From Planctomycetota bacterium (GTDB taxonomy: Bacteria > Planctomycetota > JACOTG01), in contig JACOTG010000002.1 in assembly GCA_016178505.1 (NCBI GenBank), positions 17,169 to 81,168 of the forward strand: 64,000 bases of DNA, read 5' to 3'. Below are positions 8,223-16,458 of this stretch, piece by piece. Below the pieces are notes generated by a model that saw only the letters and a program-made list of their open reading frames with translations, did no database searches and was not told the DNA's origin. The position numbers and the translations under genes are program-made. The stretch's first letter is position 1, and each line of letters begins with the position of its first letter.

Positions 8223-8467
8223 GATCCGTGACAAAATAACGTGAGCGTATTGCCGAGGGATTTTCGTGTGGGGCGAGGCGCGACGAGGAAGCGACCTGGA
8301 GGGTCGCTGACGAGGAGCAACGACGCCGAGAGCCCGCAACTGCGGGTCTCTCGGTCGATCGGGTCGATCGGCACGCCGATCGACCCCGCGCGAAAAGACC
8401 CGGCAAGACGCCGCGAGCGCCGAATCGCAACTGCGATTTGGCGCGATTATTTTGTCACGGGTCCTTA
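8219..8467. repeat. Multi-hairpin element closed by a 21-bp inverted repeat (MITE or structured RNA candidate)
   Basis: The two ends (8219-8239 and 8447-8467) are inverted copies, 19 of 21 bases pairing, sharing GTGACAAAATAA. They include the stop codons of both convergent neighbours. Inside are four hairpins: 8291-8307 (6 bp), 8326-8354 (12 bp with a 1-base bulge, AACT loop), 8361-8386 (11 bp perfect, CACG loop) and 8417-8444 (12 bp with one G-U, AACT loop). The two AACT hairpins share CGCAACTGCG. There is no U-tract, so it is not a simple terminator. No open frame with family features is present. I see no second copy in the window. Confidence 0.6.
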
Positions 8468-9817
8468 GCTCGTCGCATCCTGCGGGCGCGGCGTCATGCG
8501 TCGCGCCCGCATCCACCCCCAGTAGATCGGCACGCCCGCACCGATCACCGCGAGCCCCTTCCACACGGTCGCTCGATCGTTGATCAGCATGTTCACGAGC
8601 AGTAGTCCCGCAGCGACGAGCAGGAGGGCCGGCGCCCACGGGTAGCCGATCACGCGAAACGGCCGCGGTAGATCCGGCTCGCGCCGACGCAGCTTGAACA
8701 GCGCGATCACGTTCATCACGCCCGCCAGCCAGATGACGAAGATCGTGAGCGACACGAGCTGGTCGAAGTCGGGAATCACGAGGATGAACGCGAGCGCGGC
8801 GCCCGCTTGCAGGAGCAGCGCGCCGATCGGCGTGCCGCCCGCCGTCACGCGCGTCGCGAAGTCGAAGAAGAGTCCGTCGCGAGCCATCGCATACGTGATG
8901 CGCGGGCCCGACAAGAGCTGCGCGTTCATGGAGTCGAGGATCGTCACGAGCGCAACCGCAATGATGAACGTCTCGGCGAAGCGTCCAAACACGACGCCGG
9001 CCGCGACGCCGGCCGGAAGGTCCGAATCGGCGAGGACCTTGGGGCCGAGAACTTTCAGTAGGCCAAAGTTCAAGAAGACATAGAGAACGGTGATCGATCC
9101 CACGGCGATGGCGATGGCGCGCGGGACATTGCGACCTGGGTGGTGCACTTCCTCGCCGAGCGTGACCACGTCGCCATAGCCATCGTAGGACCAAAGGACC
9201 GGCTGCAGCGCGAGCCCCATGGCGACGGCCATCGCCGACAAGGAAGGCGGCGCGACAGCTTTGACCTGCGTCAGGAAGTGCTCGTGCGTAGTCATGAGCC
9301 CAACCCCGAGCGCAACGAGTCCCGCGAGCTTCACGACCGTCAGCCCGTTCTGTGCGGTCCGTCCGACTCGCAGTCCTGCAGCGTTGAGCGCCGTCAGTAG
9401 AACGAGCGCGACGATCGCGGCGCCGGTGACGCCTCCCGGCATGCCCGGAACGGCACGTGACAAGTATTCGCTGAACGGCACCGCTAGCGCCGCAACGCTT
9501 CCCGGATACGTGATCAGCGACGACGACCAGCCGTAGAGGAACGCCGGAAACGGCCCGTACGCGCGGCGGATGTACGCGTACCAGCCGCCGGCGCGCGGCA
9601 TCATCGCGGATAGCTCGGCGAGCACCTGCGCGTCGAGGAACGCGTAGAGGCCGCCCAACAGCCACGCGACGAGAATGAGTGATTCGGTGCCGACGAAGTG
9701 ACGGGCCACCTCGCCGGGCGCGCGAAAGATCCCGACGCCCACGGCAACGCCGATCGAGACGGCCGCGCCGTCGAGCGGGCCGAGGATGCGCAGGAGCCAG
9801 CGGCGCTCGCTCGCCAT
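8465..9817 (-). CDS. Amino acid permease, APC superfamily
   Basis: A 450-residue inner-membrane transporter with about 12 hydrophobic helices. The first helix carries GVAVGVGIFRAPGEVA, the unwound substrate-binding segment (G-x-G-I-F) of the APC/LAT group, and YGFxP-like family spacing follows. The hydrophilic loop GEEVHHPGRNVPRAI is the usual conserved EE-x-x-PxRxxPRA signature. Substrate is probably a neutral or large amino acid; this cannot be refined. The start at 9817 (MASERRWLLR) gives a normal N-terminus; the frame opens further upstream only by overlapping the peptidase. It lies 5 bp behind the peptidase gene on the same strand, suggesting that peptide cleavage and amino-acid uptake are co-expressed. 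Confidence 0.85.
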   Translation of the reverse strand: MASERRWLLRILGPLDGAAVSIGVAVGVGIFRAPGEVARHFVGTESLILVAWLLGGLYAFLDAQVLAELSAMMPRAGGWYAYIRRAYGPFPAFLYGWSSSLITYPGSVAALAVPFSEYLSRAVPGMPGGVTGAAIVALVLLTALNAAGLRVGRTAQNGLTVVKLAGLVALGVGLMTTHEHFLTQVKAVAPPSLSAMAVAMGLALQPVLWSYDGYGDVVTLGEEVHHPGRNVPRAIAIAVGSITVLYVFLNFGLLKVLGPKVLADSDLPAGVAAGVVFGRFAETFIIAVALVTILDSMNAQLLSGPRITYAMARDGLFFDFATRVTAGGTPIGALLLQAGAALAFILVIPDFDQLVSLTIFVIWLAGVMNVIALFKLRRREPDLPRPFRVIGYPWAPALLLVAAGLLLVNMLINDRATVWKGLAVIGAGVPIYWGWMRARRMTPRPQDATS

Positions 9818-9822
9818 GCGGG

Positions 9823-11103
9823 CTAGATCGACTCGAGCTTCGCAGGCGGATGCGAGAGGACCTCGCAGCCGTTCTCGGTGATGAGGATCATGTCCTCGAT
9901 GCGGACGCCGAGTTCGCCGGGAATGTAGATGCCGGGCTCGACCGTGGTCGTGTTTCCGGGTTCGAGGAGTCGCGTGTTCCCCTCGACGAGATACGGAGCT
10001 TCGTGTCCTTCCATCCCGATGCCGTGTCCGAGGCGATGCGTGAAGTATTGTCCGTAGCCCGCATCGACAATGACCTTTCGCGCCGCGCGGTCGACTTCCT
10101 GGCACGGCACGCCCGGTCCCGCGGTCCGGAAGCCGGCGGCCTGCGCCTCGTGAACGACGTTCCAGACTTCGGCGACCTTCGCGGTCGGCTTCCAGAGCAC
10201 GCGCGTGCGCGTGATGTCGGACTTGTAGCCCTGAACGTCGGTCCCCCCGTCGCACAAGAGTGGGATGCCTTCCCGCACGGGCTCGTGCTTCGCCGTTCCG
10301 TGCGGATACGCGGCGTTCGGTCCGAACAGGACGAGCGCACCGCCGCCGGTGCCGAGGCGCGCCATCGCCGTCGAGACGGCCGCGCCGAATTCGCTCTCGC
10401 TCGTCCCCTCCTTCACGGCCGCGAACGCCACGTCGTACGACTTCTCCGTGACCTCGATCGCCTTGCGCATGAAGGCCACCTCGGCGGGCGACTTCACGGT
10501 TCGCATCGCGTCGAGGATCTTCGCGCCGTCGACGGCAGTGATCGCAGGCGCGGCTCTCGCGACGCCCCGCACGACGAAGTATCGCGTCGTCGGCTCGAGT
10601 GCGATGCGTCCGGCGCGCGCGTTCGACTCGGCGAGGAGCTCGGCGACTCGTTGGTACGGATCCTCGTGCTCCTGCCAGATGCGAAACGTCGTGAACGGCG
10701 AGCCTTCACGTGCTCGGGATTCTTCGAACGCGGGGCAGACGACCGCGGGCTCGCCCCACGCGGGGATCCACACGAGGAAGAGGCGCTCGCTTCGCCCGAA
10801 TCCGATGGCCGTGAGGTACGAAAGGTTCGTGCTCGATTCGAGGAGGATTCCATCGATCCCCTCCTCGTTGAGGAGCGATCGCAGTCGATCGAGGCGCACG
10901 CGATACGCGTCGCGCTCGAGCGCCTTGACTCCCGCGAGGAGGCTGTCCATGCTGCCCGCGAGGGACGCGGCGCCGGAGCTCGAGTCCGAGTGCAACGGCA
11001 TCGAACGACATGCGGGCAGCGCGGCCGCCGCGCCGAGAGTCGCGAGAAAAGCGCGACGGTTCACGTTCCTGGGTTCGGCTGCGGTCGGGTTGCGCGAATC
11101 CAT
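9823..11103 (-). CDS. Tat-exported lipoprotein M24B metallopeptidase (Xaa-Pro aminopeptidase-like)
   Basis: A 426-residue aminopeptidase P/prolidase-type enzyme. The N-terminus has a twin-arginine motif (NRRAFLATLG, Arg16-Arg17) and LPAC with Cys32, so it should be exported folded and lipid-anchored. Residues about 50-180 are the creatinase N-terminal domain (DRLRSLLNEEGIDGILL). The catalytic pita-bread domain has all metal ligands in order: DGGTD, SDITRT, GHGIGMEGHE, TTVEPG and RIEDMI. It would remove an N-terminal residue before proline from peptides, probably outside the cytoplasm. It heads an operon with the permease 5 bp downstream. The Shine-Dalgarno GAGGTGG precedes the ATG. Confidence 0.88.
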   Translation of the reverse strand: MDSRNPTAAEPRNVNRRAFLATLGAAAALPACRSMPLHSDSSSGAASLAGSMDSLLAGVKALERDAYRVRLDRLRSLLNEEGIDGILLESSTNLSYLTAIGFGRSERLFLVWIPAWGEPAVVCPAFEESRAREGSPFTTFRIWQEHEDPYQRVAELLAESNARAGRIALEPTTRYFVVRGVARAAPAITAVDGAKILDAMRTVKSPAEVAFMRKAIEVTEKSYDVAFAAVKEGTSESEFGAAVSTAMARLGTGGGALVLFGPNAAYPHGTAKHEPVREGIPLLCDGGTDVQGYKSDITRTRVLWKPTAKVAEVWNVVHEAQAAGFRTAGPGVPCQEVDRAARKVIVDAGYGQYFTHRLGHGIGMEGHEAPYLVEGNTRLLEPGNTTTVEPGIYIPGELGVRIEDMILITENGCEVLSHPPAKLESI

Positions 11104-11207
11104 GGGCCCACCTCAATGCGACTCGTCCTGATTTCGAGGCGGCACATGATGCGCCCCCGCGTGCGCGAGGGTCAAGCGGTCGAAAGGCGGGAGGGCCGGC
11201 GATCAGC

Positions 11208-12422
11208 TCACGATGCGTCGAGCTGCATCAGCCCTTGGAATGCCTGGCGTCCGGCGTCGCCCTCGGGGTCGAGCTCCATGGCCTTGCGCAGGTGTTCGCG
11301 GGCTTTGTCGACGGCGCCCTCGTGGAAGTAGCAACTGCCGAGCGTGTAGTGTCCCCAAGCGTCCTCCGGCGCGATCTTCACTTGGAGCTTCAGCTGCTTG
11401 ATCGCTTTCTTCCACTGGCGCTGGTTCGCGTAGATGCGGCCCAGGCCGCGACATGCCCAGTAGTATTGCGGATCGATCCGTTGCGCCCGACCAAAGTACT
11501 TCACCGCTTTCTCGGTCAGTCCCTTCTCTTCGTAACCGATCGCGAGGTTCGCGAAGACGTCCTTGTTGGTCGGATTCCAGCGTCGCGACAGATGCCACTG
11601 TCGGATGGCCTCGTCGATGTTGTTGAGGTTGGCGTAGCAGAGCCCCAGCTCCGCGTGCGCTTCACCCATCGCCTCAGGATCGATGAGGTTCTTGATCGAG
11701 AGCTGATAGTAGTGAATCGCGCTCGCGAGCTTCTTTCCCTCTTTGTAGAGGTAGGCGATGTTTCGGTACGCGTGGCCGAGCGTCGGATCGAAGCGGGAGG
11801 AGCGTTTGTAGTGAACCAGCTTTTCCTCGCGGCATCCCGACAACCGCCGCGCGATCACGAACGAACGGAACGCGTCGAAGCTCGGCGTCAGCGGATGGCG
11901 CAGACGATAGCGGTAGTACTTGCGAACGTCGGGACGCCGTGTGACGCGCCAGCTGAGCGCTTTCTTCATTCCTTCGAAGACCTGCCGGTGAATGTCGTGC
12001 AGCTCGTCCATCGTGATTCGGAAGCCGCCGCTGCCCTCGCCGCTCGACGGCTGGTTCATGAGGGTGAACTCGAAGCTCACGACCGGTTCGGGCCGGTCGA
12101 CGTCGAATAGCGTCACCGACAGCGTGAGTGACCGAAGCAGTTGACGCGAGCGCCCCTCGGTCGTGATCCGACCGGTGAGGGCCTGAGACGCGCCGGCCTC
12201 GCGCGCCATCTCCCGGATCGCGGCGTCCGATTGTGGACGCTTCGGCGTGACGCCGTCCTTCGGTTCGCCGCCGATCGGATAGAGGTCGACGTACGACTCC
12301 TCGCCGATCAGCTCCAGGAACTCCTGGATTCCGAAAACGAAGAGGTGCTCGAATTCGGTGACTTCATCCCGCAACGACGTTCGCTCGAACGGGATCAAGG
12401 CGATTCGCTGCTCTCTCTTCAT
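11208..12422 (-). CDS. TPR-repeat protein with an uncharacterised N-terminal domain
   Basis: A 404-residue protein without a signal peptide. Residues 1 to about 190 form a domain I do not recognise (MKREQRIALIPFERTSLRDE); it resembles loosely the N-terminal nucleotide-free domains that precede TPRs in TolB/CsgG-like proteins, but this is weak. From about 195 to 395 there are roughly five or six tetratricopeptide repeats with the W/L-G-Y-A-F-A-P pattern, for example HAYRNIAYLYKEGKKLASAI and DVFANLAIGYEEKGLTEKAV. It is likely a protein-interaction scaffold. It is alone on its strand, with a GGGAGAGG ribosome site; the next gene on that strand starts about 105 bp downstream. Confidence 0.75.
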   Translation of the reverse strand: MKREQRIALIPFERTSLRDEVTEFEHLFVFGIQEFLELIGEESYVDLYPIGGEPKDGVTPKRPQSDAAIREMAREAGASQALTGRITTEGRSRQLLRSLTLSVTLFDVDRPEPVVSFEFTLMNQPSSGEGSGGFRITMDELHDIHRQVFEGMKKALSWRVTRRPDVRKYYRYRLRHPLTPSFDAFRSFVIARRLSGCREEKLVHYKRSSRFDPTLGHAYRNIAYLYKEGKKLASAIHYYQLSIKNLIDPEAMGEAHAELGLCYANLNNIDEAIRQWHLSRRWNPTNKDVFANLAIGYEEKGLTEKAVKYFGRAQRIDPQYYWACRGLGRIYANQRQWKKAIKQLKLQVKIAPEDAWGHYTLGSCYFHEGAVDKAREHLRKAMELDPEGDAGRQAFQGLMQLDAS

Positions 12423-12540
12423 CCGACCTCTCCCTCTGATCGCTGAACCAGCACTCGAACTCTTTGTCTCGAACCACCGACTGACGACCTCAGCGAGGGG
12501 ACGTATCGGCGCGAGGGTGAGCGAAAGTTGAGATCAGCGA

Positions 12541-12910
12541 GCCGAGGGGTGACACACGGGCAATCCGTTGCGAATCGCCCACTTCTGTCGGGATCAACGG
12601 ATGTGTGAGTGAAAACCTCTCTCACCGACCATCGCGGCCAAATTCGCCGATGGCCCGCGAGACGCGCCAACGGCGCCCTTGCGGGCACCATTCGAGGTTC
12701 GTTCACGAATGGGCCCGCGAGTTGCGAACACCATTCGAGTGGCGATCCTCGGAGGAAGCGGCGAGAGCCGGGAAGATTGGCACTGCCAGATGGTCGCGAC
12801 GGGATCGCCACTCATTCGAGTCGCCGAAAAAAAACGGTCTTAGCTGGCCGATCACGTCCTTCTGTGGCGCCTCGAAACGCGGGATTGGGTCCCACGTTTC
12901 GAGGCGTCGT
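12541..12910. repeat. Palindrome-rich intergenic region
   Basis: The 600-bp gap 12423-13022 has no credible gene. It holds many inverted repeats: 12629-12634/12648-12653; a nested pair 12653-12658/12681-12686 enclosing 12664-12676; a perfect 12-bp pair GAGTGGCGATCC (12737-12748) / 12802-12813 enclosing a CGGC-GAGA-GCCG hairpin (12759-12770); and 12868-12906. CATTCGAG occurs three times (12689, 12732, 12813) and GGCCCGCGAG twice (12652, 12712). This is more structure than chance would give, suggesting a structured transcript or a repetitive intergenic element. Confidence 0.45.
12868..12906. terminator. Long hairpin upstream of the polysaccharide cluster
   Basis: Arms 12868-12883 and 12891-12906 pair at 15 of 16 positions around a 7-base loop. 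On the + strand it is followed by GTCGTCGTTTT, a poor T-tract. It sits 18 bp before the next promoter's -35 box and may insulate it. Confidence 0.45.
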
Positions 12911-12924
12911 CGTTTTCGGACGCA

Positions 12925-12953
12925 TTGAAGACGCGCACAGACCGCGTTAGCAT
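12925..12953 (+). promoter_or_regulatory. Sigma70-type promoter of the polysaccharide cluster
   Basis: TTGAAG (12925-12930), 17-bp spacer, TAGCAT (12948-12953). The leader to the GTG at 13023 would be about 60 bases. Confidence 0.45.
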
Positions 12954-13022
12954 CGATGCCTCGGCGAGGCGATTCGATTCTTCGAGCGTCGTCGGCCCCG
13001 CGGCGACTCGGCGGAGGTTTTC

Positions 13023-13763
13023 GTGTTGGACGTCGTGGCATCGACGCGACCGAAGTTGTCCGTTTGCCTCGTGACTCAAAACGCAGCCCCTCTCCTTCCA
13101 CGACTCCTGGCGAACGTCGAAGGCGTTGCCGACGAGATCGTCGCCGTCGACGGCGGCAGCTCCGACGGATCGCAGGAGATCCTGCAAGCCCACGCAAAAG
13201 TGCGATTCTTCCAGCGTCCGTTCGACGGACGGTTCGCGGAGCAGAAGAACTTCGCGTTCGATGCGGCTCGGGGTGAATGGATCCTGATCGTCGACTCCGA
13301 CGAACTGCTCGGCGATCGGCTGCGCGCGAAGATCCCCGATCTCGTGCGGACGCAGCGCTACACGCACTACAAATTCGCGCGCTACTGGGTGCTCACGGGA
13401 CCGCCGTGGACCTACGTGCGGTCGAGCACTCACTTTCCCGATTTCCAGCTTCGACTCTTTCGCAATCTGCCCGTGTTTCGGTACGCGCCCGATCGGATGC
13501 TTCACCATCACTTCCCGGCGGATGGACGCGGCCGCGGGAAGAAATGCCGCCGCCTCCACCTCTTCCACTTCGATTTCGTCGTGGCCGATCGCGCGGCACG
13601 CGAGCGAAAGTTCCGCCGCTATTCCGAGATCGAGCCACAAACGACGTCCACTTCGCGGATGTACCTCTACGAGGATTTCGACTATCGCGAGCGACGGTGT
13701 CGTGAGCCTCTCGCCGGAGTGCAATTCGACCAGCCGGTCGCGCACTCGAGCCGAAGATCATGA
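13023..13763 (+). CDS. Glycosyltransferase family 2 (WaaE/KdtX-like)
   Basis: A 246-residue GT-A transferase beginning at GTG. LSVCLVTQN opens the nucleotide-binding half, IVAVDGGSSDGS gives the first acidic motif, and ILIVDSDELL is the metal-binding DxD. FAEQKNFAFDAARGEW is typical of the WaaE/KdtX group, which adds a hexose to LPS inner core heptose; this assignment is by resemblance. The C-terminal part is rich in Arg and His and may meet the membrane surface. The GTG is chosen because it lies just before the catalytic domain; upstream there is GCGGAGG. It overlaps the next gene by ATGA, marking the start of a coupled sugar-transfer operon. Confidence 0.82.
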   Translation: MLDVVASTRPKLSVCLVTQNAAPLLPRLLANVEGVADEIVAVDGGSSDGSQEILQAHAKVRFFQRPFDGRFAEQKNFAFDAARGEWILIVDSDELLGDRLRAKIPDLVRTQRYTHYKFARYWVLTGPPWTYVRSSTHFPDFQLRLFRNLPVFRYAPDRMLHHHFPADGRGRGKKCRRLHLFHFDFVVADRAARERKFRRYSEIEPQTTSTSRMYLYEDFDYRERRCREPLAGVQFDQPVAHSSRRS

Positions 13764-14920
13764 AAGTCGCATCCGCCGTCGCCCGCGTGCTGATCGTCTC
13801 GGGACGAGCGGATCTCTCAGGCGCACCGAGGTGTGTACTCGACCTCGTGCGCGGGCTCGACCGCGATCGGTTTCAGCCTGAGGTCGTCTTGGGCGAGACG
13901 GGAGCACTCTCCAGATACCTCGGCGCGGAGGGCGTAGGAGTCGACGTCGTCGACGGACGAAAGATCCGCGCCCTGACGGGAATCTTCGACGCCGTGAACA
14001 CGATCCGGCGTTCGCGTCCGGATCTCGTTCACGTGAATCGTGCCGTTGCATTCTCGAAGAAGTTCGCCCTGGCCTCGCGACTCGCAGGAGTTCCCGTCGT
14101 CTGGCACCTTCACGACGAGTTCGTCAATTCCCGCATGCGGCGACGCATCCCTTGGATCCGCCGTCTCGCGACGCGCGTCGTCTCCTGCTCCGAACGCGTC
14201 GCTAGCCAGGCTCGAATCGACGGTACGGTACTCATCGCCAACGGAACGCGCTTCGACGGCCTCGCCCCGACAGACGAGCTGCGCGATCGGGCCGCGCGTC
14301 ATGGGGTCACCGACTCGCCATTCCGATTTCTCTTCGTTGGGATGATCGAACCGCGCAAGAACGTGCACCTATTGGTCGAATCCGCGCAACGTGTCTTGGA
14401 CCGTCATCCACGGACCGACTTCCTCGCCGTCGGAGGTGGGAACTGGCCGGAGTACCGAAAGCAGGTGGCTGAGAAAATCGCGGCGTTGGGACTCGGCGAG
14501 CGCTTCCGTCTCCTCGAAGCGCAAGAGGACGTTGCGCCTTTCTACGCCGCGAGCAACGTGCTCGTGCTTCCGTCGTCGAGCGAAGCGTTTCCTCGCGTCA
14601 TCCTCGAGGCGGGCGCTCACGGTCTGCCGACGGTGGCAACTGCAGTGGGCGATCTTCCGCGGCTCATCCGCGACGGTGAGACCGGATGGCTCATCGATCC
14701 GAACGAGCTGGACGCGGATCGACTCGCTGGAGAACTCTGCGTCGTACGCGGTCTCGGAGCGGAAGCGGTCGCCGCGCGAGGTCGTGCGGCGCACCAGTGG
14801 CTTCGCGATCGTTACGATATCCACGATTACGTGGATGCGTTCGAAGCTTTGTACGACGAGATCCTCGGTCGCACACGAGTGCCCCGCGGCTCGCCGGCGA
14901 TGGCGAATTCGAACGGCTGA
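13760..14920 (+). CDS. Glycosyltransferase family 4 (GT-B)
   Basis: A 386-residue GT-B enzyme. The N-terminal half has VSGRADLSGAPRCVLDLVRGL, the acceptor-side loop typical of GT4. The C-terminal half has FLFVGMIEPRKNVHLLVESA and the donor-binding E-x7-E motif SEAFPRVILEAGAHGLP. These features indicate a retaining transferase using a nucleotide sugar, probably in surface polysaccharide assembly given the GT2 gene overlapping upstream and the O-antigen ligase downstream. Donor and acceptor are not known. The ATG overlaps the previous stop (ATGA). Confidence 0.85.
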   Translation: MKVASAVARVLIVSGRADLSGAPRCVLDLVRGLDRDRFQPEVVLGETGALSRYLGAEGVGVDVVDGRKIRALTGIFDAVNTIRRSRPDLVHVNRAVAFSKKFALASRLAGVPVVWHLHDEFVNSRMRRRIPWIRRLATRVVSCSERVASQARIDGTVLIANGTRFDGLAPTDELRDRAARHGVTDSPFRFLFVGMIEPRKNVHLLVESAQRVLDRHPRTDFLAVGGGNWPEYRKQVAEKIAALGLGERFRLLEAQEDVAPFYAASNVLVLPSSSEAFPRVILEAGAHGLPTVATAVGDLPRLIRDGETGWLIDPNELDADRLAGELCVVRGLGAEAVAARGRAAHQWLRDRYDIHDYVDAFEALYDEILGRTRVPRGSPAMANSNG

Positions 14921-14932
14921 GCGTCCGCTTCG

Positions 14933-14960
14933 TTGTTGCCTCGGATCCGACGTCTATTAT
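14933..14960 (+). promoter_or_regulatory. Sigma70-type promoter, probably leaderless, for the O-antigen ligase
   Basis: TTGTTG (14933-14938), 16-bp spacer, TATTAT (14955-14960). The ATG at 14971 lies only 10 bases further, with no Shine-Dalgarno. Confidence 0.5.
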
Positions 14961-14970
14961 CCTGCGCCAC

Positions 14971-16446
14971 ATGGGAACAGCCGGTCGCGCGTGGATCGCC
15001 CGCTTGCTCGAGGCGCTCCTCCTGATCGCAGCGGCAATGACGATCGTCGTTCTCGCCCTTGGCGGATTCTCGTTTCGCGTCGGCCCGATCCGCGTCCTGG
15101 TCACGAATGCGGTCAACCCGGCTCTGTTCGTCGTGCTGCTCGCCCTCCTTCGAATCGTGCTGGGCGTATCCACGGATCGATTGATCCCACTTCTCGCTCG
15201 CGCCATCGAGTGGGGCACGTTCGCGTTGCTCGCGCTCGCGCCATTCCACAACCTCCGAAGCGTATCGAGTGCGACGGCCATCGCGTTGTTCGCACTCCTG
15301 ATCCTCCAATGGCTGCTCACGCGGCGATCGCCCGTCCGAAAGACACCGCTCCTGTGGCCGTCGGTCGCGCTCACGGCCGCTTCCTTGGCCGCAGCGCTGT
15401 CGTCGTCCAGCTGGTCGTACGACACCACCGAGTTCGTCAGGGGCTCGGGCGTCTACCTGACCGTGTTCGTCGCTGCGACCGCTGGTTTCCGCGACGAACG
15501 TGCGGCTCGCCGGCTGCTGATCGTGGGCGCGGCGTCGCTCGCGTGCGTCCTGGCAATCGGTTTCGTCCGTCTCGCTTCGGGGGCCGACGAACGATTCGTC
15601 GCTTACTTGGATTGGTACGCGAAGGCCGGGCTCTATCTCGCAGTCGTTCTGCCGATCGTCGGCGGCGCGCTTCTCGCCACGCGCTCGGCGCCCGGACGCG
15701 CGGCGCTCGGGGCGTTGTTGATCGCGGGACTGATCGGACTCGCGATGACGATGTCCCGTGGAGCGTGGGTCGCGGCGGCTGCAGCCGCGATCGTCTTCGC
15801 ATTGCTCGTCGAGCGTCGGCTGTTCATCGTTTTCTTCGCTAGCGCCCTCGTCGCATGGATCGCGTTGCCGGTGAGCTACCGGGCGCGAGTCTTCTCGATC
15901 GTCGAGTTCCAGCGGTATATGGAGTCGGGACCGACGGCACCGCTCGGCAATCGATCGATTGCGTGGCGTTGCGGGCTCGAGATGGCCGGCGAGCACCCAC
16001 TGCTCGGCTCCGGGCCCGGCGAGCGCCACTTTCAAGAGACGTTCGCGCAGAAGCCGTACGCAAAAGGCGCCGGTGAGGACGTGAAGCACGCGCACAACGT
16101 CTACCTGCAACTGCTCGTGGAAACGGGAATCATCGGACTGGCCGCGTTTCTCTGGGTGCTCCTGACGATGACGATTCTTGCCGTGCGTCGATGGCGCCGC
16201 GCGGAGTCCGCTTGGTCCCGTGGCATCGCCGCAGGAATCGCGGCGTCGCTGAGCGCGCTTTGGGTCTACGGATTCTCCGATCACTACTACTCGTGCCCTC
16301 ACGGTGAGGTTACGACACTCTTCTGGATGCTGGGCGTCGTGCTCGTCGCGCTCGCGCCGAGTGCTACTGATCCGGTCGAACGAACGACCTCACGAATCGA
16401 CGCCGGCCGCGCCGCGAACCTCGCATCGACGTCCGCCCAGGCCTGA
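14971..16446 (+). CDS. O-antigen ligase / Wzy-like polymerase membrane protein
   Basis: A 491-residue polytopic membrane protein of about 11-12 helices with the O-antigen ligase (WaaL/Wzy_C) signature. TMSRGAWVA gives the conserved Ser-Arg-Gly after a helix, and HAHNVYLQLLVETGIIGL is the periplasmic catalytic loop end with its HN-x-x-L pattern. It would either polymerise repeat units or ligate a polysaccharide to lipid A-core at the outer face of the inner membrane. Sequence alone does not separate ligase from polymerase. The start is the ATG beside the promoter box; upstream extension overlaps the GT4 gene. The following gene is convergent, 12 bp away. Confidence 0.82.
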   Translation: MGTAGRAWIARLLEALLLIAAAMTIVVLALGGFSFRVGPIRVLVTNAVNPALFVVLLALLRIVLGVSTDRLIPLLARAIEWGTFALLALAPFHNLRSVSSATAIALFALLILQWLLTRRSPVRKTPLLWPSVALTAASLAAALSSSSWSYDTTEFVRGSGVYLTVFVAATAGFRDERAARRLLIVGAASLACVLAIGFVRLASGADERFVAYLDWYAKAGLYLAVVLPIVGGALLATRSAPGRAALGALLIAGLIGLAMTMSRGAWVAAAAAAIVFALLVERRLFIVFFASALVAWIALPVSYRARVFSIVEFQRYMESGPTAPLGNRSIAWRCGLEMAGEHPLLGSGPGERHFQETFAQKPYAKGAGEDVKHAHNVYLQLLVETGIIGLAAFLWVLLTMTILAVRRWRRAESAWSRGIAAGIAASLSALWVYGFSDHYYSCPHGEVTTLFWMLGVVLVALAPSATDPVERTTSRIDAGRAANLASTSAQA

Positions 16447-16458
16447 CGGGCGCCTCGG

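Noticed and set aside
8219..8467. Simple rho-independent terminator between convergent genes
   Set aside because: There is no T-tract on either strand, and four hairpins inside a closed outer stem are far more than a terminator needs.
9679..11331. 550-codon plus-strand frame opposite the M24 peptidase
   Set aside because: Composition is Arg/Glu-rich without motifs; the minus-strand gene has all metal ligands.
12605..12928. 107-codon plus-strand frame in the palindrome-rich gap
   Set aside because: No ribosome site and no family features; the region is better explained by its inverted repeats. It could still be translated, but I cannot support it.
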